NCBI GenBank assembly: GCA_018262385.1
Contig: JAGSPQ010000133.1
Coordinates: 1-7,741, forward strand
DNA from: Myxococcaceae bacterium
Lineage (GTDB): Bacteria; Myxococcota; Myxococcia; Myxococcales; Myxococcaceae
Length of the DNA: 7,741 nucleotides
Direction: 5' to 3'
In this document: one piece after another, positions 1-6,804 of the stretch
How the letters are laid out: each line of letters opens with the position of its first letter
Numbering within the stretch: position 1 is the stretch's first letter
Made by a program: the position numbers and the translations under genes
Notes under the pieces: generated by a model
The model's input: the letters and a program-made list of their open reading frames with translations, nothing else
Told to the model about the DNA's origin: nothing
The model's database searches: none

Positions 1-623
1 TACGGGTTGTAGGCCGAAGGCCCGCGCGGCACCGCGGCCAGCGCCGCCGCCTGCCCGAGCGACAGGTGCGCCGCGCGCCGGGCGAAGTAGAGCTGCGAGG
101 CGGCCTCCAGCCCGAAGGTGTTGTTCCCGAACGGAACCCGGTTCAGGTACTGGGTGAGCAGCTCGTCCTTCGACAGGTGCGCCTCGAGCCGCAGCGCCCA
201 CAGCGCTTCCTTCGCCTTGCCGAGGAAGGTGCGCTCGCGCGGGATCAGCGTCCGCGCCAGCTGCATCGAGATCGTCGAGCCGCCGGCGATGATCTTCCCT
301 GCCTTCAAGTTCTGCCAGGCGGCGCGCACCAGCGCGGTCGGAGACACGCCGAGGTGGCCGAAGAAGCGGTGATCTTCGGCGGCGAGGAACGCGTCGCGGA
401 CGTGGGGTGGAATCTCGGCGCTCTTCAGCGGAGTCGACCGGCCGTCGGCGCTCGACTTGATCTCCCGCAGCAGCCCGCCGGTGCGATCGAGCACCCGCAC
501 CGAGGAGACCGGGCGGTAGCCGACCAGCCCTTCCGGCAGCGGAGCGGCGATGAACGCGCCGCTGACGCAGGTCGCGATCGCCGCCGCCAGGCCGACGACG
601 CGCAGCAGAAGGCGCCAGGTCAT
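1..623 (-). CDS. pbpC: Penicillin-binding protein 1C, N-terminal part (GT51 peptidoglycan glycosyltransferase), cut by window edge
   Basis: The N-terminal 207 residues of a class A penicillin-binding protein are visible; the rest lies beyond the left edge. Residues about 4-28 form a signal anchor (R4 and R8, then a hydrophobic stretch), placing the enzyme in the inner membrane facing the periplasm. The glycosyltransferase 51 motifs follow in order: EDHRFF at 83-88, GGSTISMQLAR at 114-124, GKAKEALWALRLE at 135-147, LLTQYLNRVPFGN at 155-167, and AALAAVPRGPS at 193-203. E83 and E139 align with the two catalytic glutamates of E. coli PBP1b (E233, E290). The stretch around AAWQNLKAGKIIAGGST and the HLSK..LT.YLNR.PFG pattern resemble E. 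coli PbpC more than PBP1a or PBP1b, and position directly downstream of an A2M gene supports this. The family polymerises lipid II and, through a C-terminal domain not seen here, cross-links peptides. The ATG at 623 is chosen because an in-frame TGA lies just upstream inside the repeat element and the signal anchor begins at once. The ribosome-binding site is weak (GGGCGG). Confidence 0.93.
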   Translation of the reverse strand, partial: MTWRLLLRVVGLAAAIATCVSGAFIAAPLPEGLVGYRPVSSVRVLDRTGGLLREIKSSADGRSTPLKSAEIPPHVRDAFLAAEDHRFFGHLGVSPTALVRAAWQNLKAGKIIAGGSTISMQLARTLIPRERTFLGKAKEALWALRLEAHLSKDELLTQYLNRVPFGNNTFGLEAASQLYFARRAAHLSLGQAAALAAVPRGPSAYNP

Positions 624-645
624 GACCGCCCGCCCGCGCCGCAGC

Positions 646-727
646 CCGTCCTTCGACAAGGCTCAGGATGAACGGGTTGTTTCGGGGCTCGCAGACCCCG
701 TTCATCCCGAGAGCAGTCGAGGGACGG
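646..727. repeat. Imperfect inverted repeat, REP/BIME-like element between A2M and pbpC
   Basis: Two 31-base arms, 646-676 and 697-727, are inverted copies matching at 25 of 31 positions, separated by a 20-base spacer (677-696). The left arm contains TTCGACAAGGCTCAGGATGA and ends GAACGGG; the right arm starts CCCGTTCATCCCGAG. Within the spacer, CGGGG (683-687) can also pair with CCCCG (696-700), giving a competing small hairpin. The core resembles a short palindromic repeat seen dispersed between genes in many high-G+C bacteria, recalled from family knowledge rather than searched. The element sits 14 bases after the A2M stop and ends 22 bases before the pbpC start. It could stabilise the A2M transcript 3' end or reduce read-through into pbpC. 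There is no T-run, so it is not a classical terminator. Confidence 0.8.
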
Positions 728-741
728 CTTCATTCGACGCG

Positions 742-3700
742 CTACTTCGCGCTCACCGGCGTGGGGATCACCACCTCGAACGTCCCGCCCTCGCTGCGGC
801 CCCAGACCTCGGGCTCGTACATCAGCGTCCCGCGCGCGGGCTTGAGGATGAAGGTGCCCGGCGTGGTGGCGCGCGCGACGAAGCTCGACACGTGCACCCC
901 CGGCGGCAGGTGGTCGGCGAACAGCACCACCTTCGAGTCGCGAGTCTCGGTGAAGTTGAACGGGGTCCAGAACCCGGTGGTCCACTGGCCGAGCTCCTCG
1001 GGCTCTTCGGCGCTGCCGCCTTCCTCGTCGTACTCGCTCTCGCCGTCGTAGCCGACCCCGCGGCCCTCTTCGCCCGGCGAGGAGGTGAGCTTCGCGGTGG
1101 TGGCCAGCGAGGTGTCGACCGGCTCGAGCCCGGCGGGCAGCGGGACCTCGATCGCCGCCCAGTGCCGCTCCTGGTTCGAGCCGACCCGCACCCGCACCCG
1201 CACCAGATCTCCGGCGTAGAACTTCAGCGCCTGCCCGCCGCCGGTGTACGGCTCGAACCACCGCTGCACGAACAGCCCGTTGTCGAGCGACGAGGTCGGC
1301 ATCGCCTTCGCCGCGTACTTCATCGTCGCCGAGTAATAGAGGACCCCCGCCCCTTCCTTCTTGAAGGTCAGGTTCTGCGGCTTGCCGGTCGCGAGCTTGA
1401 GCAGCTCGGCCATCGGAACAGTCTTCGACGGAGTGGTGAGCGAGCGGCCCTCGAACTTCTGCTCGACCAGCGGGCTCGTCCCCAGCGCGACGGTGGCGTT
1501 GAAGCTGGGAGTGTCCTTCTCCTTCGTGCGCAGCACCTCGGTGAGCGCCATCAGCGAGAACGCCGCCTCCTGGGTCGAGCGCCACTTGCCGTCGCCCTGC
1601 CGCACCCCGGTGAGGTAGCGCGACATCTTCGAGACGAACGGATGATCGGGGGTGATCTGGGTGAGCGCCTGCAGCACCACCCCGGTGGTGCGGGTGTCCG
1701 AGTGCCACAAGGTGGCGTAGGTGGCAGAGCTCGCCTCCTCGAAGTGGATCCCCTTCGCCGACTCCTTGGCGTGGTTGAGGATCTCGGCCATCAGCGCGTT
1801 GGCCTGCTTGCGATCTCCGCCGGCGGTGAACATCGCGTTCGCCAGCAGCGCGCGGGAGAACAGCGAGAGCTTCTCCCGCCGGGCGTAGAGCTCGGGGTAG
1901 GTGCTGGCCTTCGCCTTCTTGTTGCGGCCCAGCACGTAGGCGGCGAACACCCGCACCTCGTCGGGGCAGCCCAGCTCGCACGCGTGGCAGCCGCCGCCGA
2001 CCACCTTGGTGAGGAAGGATTCCGCGCGGGCGATCTTGTCGGCCGGCACCGCGAACCCGACTTCCTTCGCCCGCGAGAGCGCCATCGTGGCGTACGCGCT
2101 CTGCCAGCTCGACGCGCAGGTCGAGGTCGCCCAGTAGCGGAACGCGCCGTCCTCGTCCTGCAGGTTGAGGATCGAGCGGACGGTGCTGGCGATCACCTTG
2201 TCCGGATCCTTCTCCCCGCCGACGTCGAGGGTGTCGAACAGGTAGGTGCGCAGCAGCGCGTTGAGCTCGTTCTCCTGCGCCTGCTTCTTCGCGTTCGGCC
2301 CCGGCCAGGGAATCCCGAACTGCCCGGCGATCTCGCGCATCGCCACGAACGGGACCAGCCGCGACGCCTGCTGCTCGAGGCAGCCGTAGGGGTACTCGAC
2401 CAGCTGCTGGAAGCCCTTGCCGAAGTTGCCGAGCGAGGTCGAGGCCAGCGTCACCTCGAGCCCGCCTTGATCCTCGTACACATCCTTCGGGGGCGTGATC
2501 CCCTCCACCCGGCTGTCGGTGGTGTCGCCGTAGGTCGCCACCGTCTCGAGCGCGCTCGGCAGCTCGATCGGGAGCTTGTGCTCGACCCCGTCGGTCTCGG
2601 CCCCCTTCACCGCCTTGAACCGGAAGGTCGCGATCCCCGGCTTGTCGGCGATGAAGGTGAAGCGCACCTCGCGCGGCGCGCTGGGCGAGACGGTGACCTG
2701 CTGCTGGGCGGCGCCCTCGACGCTGGCGCCCTCGACGGTGGCGCTCACCGTCACCTGGGCGGCGGTGTCGTCACCCTTGCCGGACAGATCGTGCAGGTGC
2801 ACCACCACTCCGGCCTCGAACTTGTCGCCCACCCGCGCGAAGCGGGGCATCGCCGGCAGCGCGAGCACCGGCTTGTTCACCAGCAGCTCGCTGGTGCCGG
2901 AGCCGAAGCGCTCCTGCTGGGTGACCACCACCGCCATCAGCCGGAAGGTGGTCAGGTTGTCGGGCAGCTTGAACTTCGCGGTCGCGGTGCCGCCCTTCGC
3001 CTCGAGCGCGGGCAGCCACAGCGCGGTGGTCTTGAAGTTGCTGCGGAAGCCGCCGCCTTCCGAGATGCCGCCGCCTCCGCCCTGGGGCTGCCCCTTCTCG
3101 CCGTAGTTGCGGCGCCGGACCAGGTGCAGCAGCGGCTCGCCCAGCCGCACCGACAGCGGGCGGTCGGGGAAGATCGCCGCGATCGGATCGGGCGTCTCGT
3201 AGGCGGTCAGCCGCAGCACTGCCTCGTCGACCGCGTAGAGGGTGACCTCGCCGTCGTGCGCCTTGCCGTTGGAGTCCTTCACGTCGACGGTGACGGTGAC
3301 CTCTTCGCCCGGGCGGTAGGCCGCTCGGTCGGCCTTGACGCTCACCGCCAGCCGCTTGGTCTTCTTCTCCACCGCCAGCTTCACCAGGCCGATCCGCGCC
3401 GCGGGACGGCCGGGATCATCGCCGGTCTCGATCCCGCCCTTCGCCACCCGCGGATGCACCAGCACCACTCCGGCGAAGACGTTGGGCACCATCTCCTCGG
3501 TGATCGGGATCTCGACCGCGGTGACGCTGCCCTTGAGCTTGAGCGGGCGCCGCTCGAGCACCCCCTCGCGCTCGACGGTCAGCACCCCGATCGCCTCGGG
3601 GTACGGCGACTTGATCAGCACCTTCGCCACGTCGCCCACGTCGTAGCTGGGCTTGTCGACCACCAGCTCGATCCGATCGGTGTCGTTGCGCTGCCAGGCG

Positions 3701-6700
3701 ACGAACTCGTCCCCGGTCGCGTAGATCCCCAGCGACGATCGGTGCCGCCGGCCGCCGTCGTCCTTCACCGCCGCGGTGACGATGAAGAAGCCCGCGCTCG
3801 CCGGAGTGAACTTGCACGGCACCGCCGCGTCGCCGCTGGTGAGCCTGCACTTGTGGACTTCTTTTTCCTCCGGCTCGCTCACGGTGCTGAAGCCGCCGGT
3901 GGCGTCCTTCTTCTTCACCGACTTCCAGGTGCGCGCGTTGATCGCCACCTCGAGCGCCCGGCCGGGCACCTTCTTCCCCTCGGTGTCGGTCACCACCGTG
4001 TCGAGCGAGACCTCGGTGCCGACCTTCAGGAACCCGCTGGTCGAGCGCAGGCCGACGTAGAACGAGGCGGGGTGGACGGTGACGCTGGCCTGGCCGGCCA
4101 CCGACTGGCGGTTGACGTCTTCGACCTCGGCCTCGAGGGTGTAGTCGAAGGGCTTCTCGCCGGGCGCCTCGACCTTGCCGGCGTGAATCGCCAGCGCGCC
4201 GGAGGTGTCGACCCGGCCTTCCCCCGCGGCGAAGAAGCCCGCCGACGCTTCCGGCTCGCGATCGTCCCACCACCAGGTCTCCTGGGCGAAGGTGAAGTCG
4301 GGCGCCGAGGCGGCGCGGAAGGAGGACGAGCTGCGGTTGACGCTCCACTTCACCTTCGCGTCGCTCATCGCTCCGCCGAAGAGGTAGCGCGCGAACACCT
4401 TCGCCTCGAGCAGGTCGCCCATCACCAGCGAGCGCTTCGCCGCCTCGAGGTCGACCTTGAACTGCGGAGCCCGGTACTCCTCGACCCGGAAGGAGCCGTT
4501 GGCCTCGATCTTCCCGGTGGGCGCGCTGCCGCTGGCGCTGACCCCCCAGTAGCCGAGCGGCGCCTCCTTCGGCAGCACCGCCTGGATCGCGAAGGTGCCG
4601 TACTTCGAGACCTTCACCGTCTGGGTGTTCACCTTCTCGCCGTGCGAGTCGGTGATGGTGACGGTGAGCTGCGAGCCTTCCGCGGGAGCCCGCAGCTCGC
4701 CGACGGTGCGGTAGCGGATCACCCCCTTGAGGTAGGCGGTGTCGCCCGGCCGGTAGATGCCGCGATCGGCGAACACGAACGAGGCGCTGGTGGGCGCTTC
4801 GCCTTCCCAGCCCTGCGCGAGGCCGAACTCGTACGGCTCGACCCCGCTGCTCCAGGTGTTGGCGGTGAAGCTCAGGTCGCCGTCCTTCGCGGCGGTGATC
4901 AGCGCGAAGGGGTACTCCCACTGGTACTGGGGGTTGCTCAGCTTCAGCTCGACGGTGCCGGGGGGATCCGCGAAGCCACTGGCGTCGGTCTTGCCGGCCC
5001 ACTTCACCCCGCCCTGCTCGTCGTAGAAGGTGACGTCGGCGCCTTCCACCGGCGCGCCGGTCGACAGCCGGGTCACCCAGACCAGCGACTTCTTCGGCGC
5101 CACCTTCACGTGCGCCGCCAGGTCGGTCACCTGCGCCAGCTGCAGGTACCCTTCCTTCGGCTTGTACTCGAGCTGATCGGAGTTGACGCTCACCAGCGCG
5201 ACGCCGGTCTTCGAGTCGCCGAACACCTTCGCCAGCTCGAGCGGATGTACCCGGGCGTGGTTCCACGCGTACTTGATCTCCTGCCGCTCGGTGAAGTCGG
5301 GGGCCCGGGTCAGCACCGCCTTGTCGTCGTAGGCGGGGCGCGCGACCGCCCGCACCAGCTCCTCGGTGGTCAGCTTCCACATCTTCACGTCGAGCGACTT
5401 GAGGTTGCTCACCTCGACCGGCAGCTTCGGCGGCTCGTTCGACGCCTCGACCAGCCCGAGGTAGCCGCCGGTGACCAGCGCGGGCGCCAGGTCACTGAAG
5501 GCGACCGCGCCCTTGAAGCCGGCCGGGTCCGTCTGCCCGAAGACGTCGGCGGCGCCGGGGGCGATCTCGAGCTGGTACCTGGTGCCCGGGCGCCACTTGC
5601 CCTGCAGCCGCACCACCGGGTTGCTGCCGTCGCCCCCGTAGCGGGTGGAGCGCGACTCGTCCCAGTTGATCTCCACCGGGGGAGTGATCTTCAGCTTGTC
5701 CTTCAAGCTCGCGAGGTCGACCTCGTTCGAGGCGGTCAGCACCATCGGCCCCCACGGGCAGCGGTAGTCGCCGCGGCCGCACGGCAGCACCTCGAGCAGC
5801 TTGAGCGGGCCGTAGGTGCGCCAGGCGATCGGCTGGGGCGGCTTGAGCTTGTTCGGCCCATCCTCGCCGTGCAGGTCGGGGTCGAGCTTCAAGCTGATCG
5901 CGGTCGCGAGCGGAAACGGCTTCTCGGGAGCGAGGGTGTAGCGGACCTGGCTGTTCTTCCAGCCCCGGCGCTCGTCGCTCAGCGGCTCGACCCGGCGGCC
6001 TTCTTTCTGCGCCTTCTCCATCTGCTCGCGCCGCTCGTCGGCGATCGAGGTGCGCTTCATGATCTGCACCCGCCACGGCTTCCCGTCGACCTCGAACTTC
6101 GCGGCGGCGACCAGGTCGGCGTCCTTCACCGGCTGGTTGAAGAGGAGGGTGATCGGCTGGTCGGCCTTCAGCCAGCGGAAGTCGCGCTCGGGAGCGACCT
6201 GCTGCAGCTCGAGCGCCGGGGTGTTGAAGGTCCACTGCACCTCGTGCTTCAGCTCGCTGCCGTCGAGCGCCTTGAGGCCCTTGAACACGGTGACGGTGAA
6301 GGTGGTCGACATCGGCACCAGCCCTTCGGGGACGAACTCGGCGGAGGCCGAGCCGAGCCAGCGCCACTCGCCCTTCAGCGCCGGCTCGATCTTCGCGAAC
6401 GGCCTGGCGGCGTCGGCCGCGCGCTGGGCCTCGACCTGCTCGAGGCTCTTCACCGGCCGGGTGAAGGTGACGGTGGGCCGCACCTCGCCCGGGACATCGC
6501 CGGTGGGACGCTTGGCGGCAACCGCGAGCTCCTGGCCGGCTCCGGGCAGCGACTCGGCAGAGACGTCGAGCGGCGGAGGCGCCGGCAGCGGCTGGAGGTC
6601 GAGCCCAGACGGCTGCTTCGTCGGGTCGACCTGGTCGGTCGGGGTCGTCTTCTTCTCCCCGCAGGTGCAGGCGGCGAACAGCAGCGCGGCGGCGAAGCAA

Positions 6701-6723
6701 AGGACGACGGGCTTGTGGCTCAC
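742..6723 (-). CDS. Bacterial alpha-2-macroglobulin lipoprotein with intact thioester (YfhM/ECAM-like)
   Basis: This is a 1993-residue bacterial A2M, a periplasmic protease trap whose bait region is cut by an incoming protease, after which an internal thioester covalently captures it. The N-terminus has a lipoprotein signal (hydrophobic residues 5-18, lipobox LFAAC with C19; residue +2 is Thr). A proline-rich linker (about 37-60) and two Ig/MG-like beta domains (about 80-310) follow. Next come a stalk-type domain with STGAPVEGADVTFYD (554-568), an MG2 signature DRGIYRPGDTAYLKG (653-667), further MG domains, and YRPGE and AVDEAVLRL near 1135-1170. A bait-like segment has R1203-R1205 and five glycines at 1215-1219. 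The A2M-family block PDNLTTFRLMAV lies near 1255. The thioester motif YPYGCLEQ gives C1448 and Q1451; the thioester domain spans about 1420-1740 and an MG10-like end about 1810-1993. It is longer than E. coli YfhM (about 1650 residues), mostly before the thioester. The start is GTG: the signal peptide begins there, no other start fits, and an in-frame TGA lies at 6768-6766. The stop is TAG. No frameshift is seen. The pbpC partner follows after 118 bases. Confidence 0.95.
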   Translation of the reverse strand: MSHKPVVLCFAAALLFAACTCGEKKTTPTDQVDPTKQPSGLDLQPLPAPPPLDVSAESLPGAGQELAVAAKRPTGDVPGEVRPTVTFTRPVKSLEQVEAQRAADAARPFAKIEPALKGEWRWLGSASAEFVPEGLVPMSTTFTVTVFKGLKALDGSELKHEVQWTFNTPALELQQVAPERDFRWLKADQPITLLFNQPVKDADLVAAAKFEVDGKPWRVQIMKRTSIADERREQMEKAQKEGRRVEPLSDERRGWKNSQVRYTLAPEKPFPLATAISLKLDPDLHGEDGPNKLKPPQPIAWRTYGPLKLLEVLPCGRGDYRCPWGPMVLTASNEVDLASLKDKLKITPPVEINWDESRSTRYGGDGSNPVVRLQGKWRPGTRYQLEIAPGAADVFGQTDPAGFKGAVAFSDLAPALVTGGYLGLVEASNEPPKLPVEVSNLKSLDVKMWKLTTEELVRAVARPAYDDKAVLTRAPDFTERQEIKYAWNHARVHPLELAKVFGDSKTGVALVSVNSDQLEYKPKEGYLQLAQVTDLAAHVKVAPKKSLVWVTRLSTGAPVEGADVTFYDEQGGVKWAGKTDASGFADPPGTVELKLSNPQYQWEYPFALITAAKDGDLSFTANTWSSGVEPYEFGLAQGWEGEAPTSASFVFADRGIYRPGDTAYLKGVIRYRTVGELRAPAEGSQLTVTITDSHGEKVNTQTVKVSKYGTFAIQAVLPKEAPLGYWGVSASGSAPTGKIEANGSFRVEEYRAPQFKVDLEAAKRSLVMGDLLEAKVFARYLFGGAMSDAKVKWSVNRSSSSFRAASAPDFTFAQETWWWDDREPEASAGFFAAGEGRVDTSGALAIHAGKVEAPGEKPFDYTLEAEVEDVNRQSVAGQASVTVHPASFYVGLRSTSGFLKVGTEVSLDTVVTDTEGKKVPGRALEVAINARTWKSVKKKDATGGFSTVSEPEEKEVHKCRLTSGDAAVPCKFTPASAGFFIVTAAVKDDGGRRHRSSLGIYATGDEFVAWQRNDTDRIELVVDKPSYDVGDVAKVLIKSPYPEAIGVLTVEREGVLERRPLKLKGSVTAVEIPITEEMVPNVFAGVVLVHPRVAKGGIETGDDPGRPAARIGLVKLAVEKKTKRLAVSVKADRAAYRPGEEVTVTVDVKDSNGKAHDGEVTLYAVDEAVLRLTAYETPDPIAAIFPDRPLSVRLGEPLLHLVRRRNYGEKGQPQGGGGGISEGGGFRSNFKTTALWLPALEAKGGTATAKFKLPDNLTTFRLMAVVVTQQERFGSGTSELLVNKPVLALPAMPRFARVGDKFEAGVVVHLHDLSGKGDDTAAQVTVSATVEGASVEGAAQQQVTVSPSAPREVRFTFIADKPGIATFRFKAVKGAETDGVEHKLPIELPSALETVATYGDTTDSRVEGITPPKDVYEDQGGLEVTLASTSLGNFGKGFQQLVEYPYGCLEQQASRLVPFVAMREIAGQFGIPWPGPNAKKQAQENELNALLRTYLFDTLDVGGEKDPDKVIASTVRSILNLQDEDGAFRYWATSTCASSWQSAYATMALSRAKEVGFAVPADKIARAESFLTKVVGGGCHACELGCPDEVRVFAAYVLGRNKKAKASTYPELYARREKLSLFSRALLANAMFTAGGDRKQANALMAEILNHAKESAKGIHFEEASSATYATLWHSDTRTTGVVLQALTQITPDHPFVSKMSRYLTGVRQGDGKWRSTQEAAFSLMALTEVLRTKEKDTPSFNATVALGTSPLVEQKFEGRSLTTPSKTVPMAELLKLATGKPQNLTFKKEGAGVLYYSATMKYAAKAMPTSSLDNGLFVQRWFEPYTGGGQALKFYAGDLVRVRVRVGSNQERHWAAIEVPLPAGLEPVDTSLATTAKLTSSPGEEGRGVGYDGESEYDEEGGSAEEPEELGQWTTGFWTPFNFTETRDSKVVLFADHLPPGVHVSSFVARATTPGTFILKPARGTLMYEPEVWGRSEGGTFEVVIPTPVSAK

Positions 6724-6728
6724 GAGGC

Positions 6729-6758
6729 ACCCCCAGGGCGTGAAGACGCGTCGGGGGT
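6729..6758 (-). promoter_or_regulatory. Hairpin over the A2M ribosome-binding site
   Basis: In the transcript, ACCCCC (6758-6753) pairs with GGGGGU (6734-6729). A G-U pair, a 2x2 internal loop, the stem GCGU/ACGC and a CUUC tetraloop complete a hairpin of about 11 pairs. It ends five bases before the GTG start, and its 3' arm GGGGGU is the only Shine-Dalgarno-like stretch at usable spacing, so folding would hide the ribosome-binding site. The pairing is read directly from the sequence; a regulatory role is inference. A terminator for the upstream pirin is unlikely because no U-tract follows. A weak -10-like TACAAC on the minus strand (6762-6757) overlaps the 5' arm. If transcription began just downstream of it, the 5' arm would be lost and the hairpin could not form. 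Confidence 0.45.
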
Positions 6759-6763
6759 TGTAC

Positions 6764-6798
6764 CTTCAGCTGGGCACCCGGGTGCTGAATTCCTGAAG
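6764..6798. repeat. Nested palindrome in the pirin-A2M gap
   Basis: The centre is a perfect 12-base palindrome, GCACCCGGGTGC, at 6774-6785. It is flanked by TTCAGC (6765-6770) opposite GCTGAA (6784-6789), and more widely by CTTCAG (6764-6769) opposite CTGAAG (6793-6798). These pairings share bases, so they are alternatives rather than one long stem. No T-run follows on the minus strand, arguing against an intrinsic terminator for the pirin gene. A dimeric-regulator operator or a transcript-end hairpin are both possible; the sequence does not decide. Confidence 0.5.
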
Positions 6799-6804
6799 CC
6801 GCGC

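Noticed and set aside
646..727. Intrinsic terminator for A2M
   Set aside because: The arms could form a strong hairpin, but no T-rich tract follows on the minus strand. An inverted repeat of dispersed type explains the arm similarity better.
742..6723. Frameshift or pseudogene status for the very long A2M
   Set aside because: One uninterrupted frame runs from the lipoprotein signal to the conserved C-terminal domain with all hallmark motifs in order, so the length is natural for the protein.
6757..6762. A2M promoter with TACAAC as -10 on the minus strand
   Set aside because: Only four of six bases match the consensus and no TTGACA-like box lies about 17 bases upstream, so it is mentioned only as a possibility within the hairpin entry.
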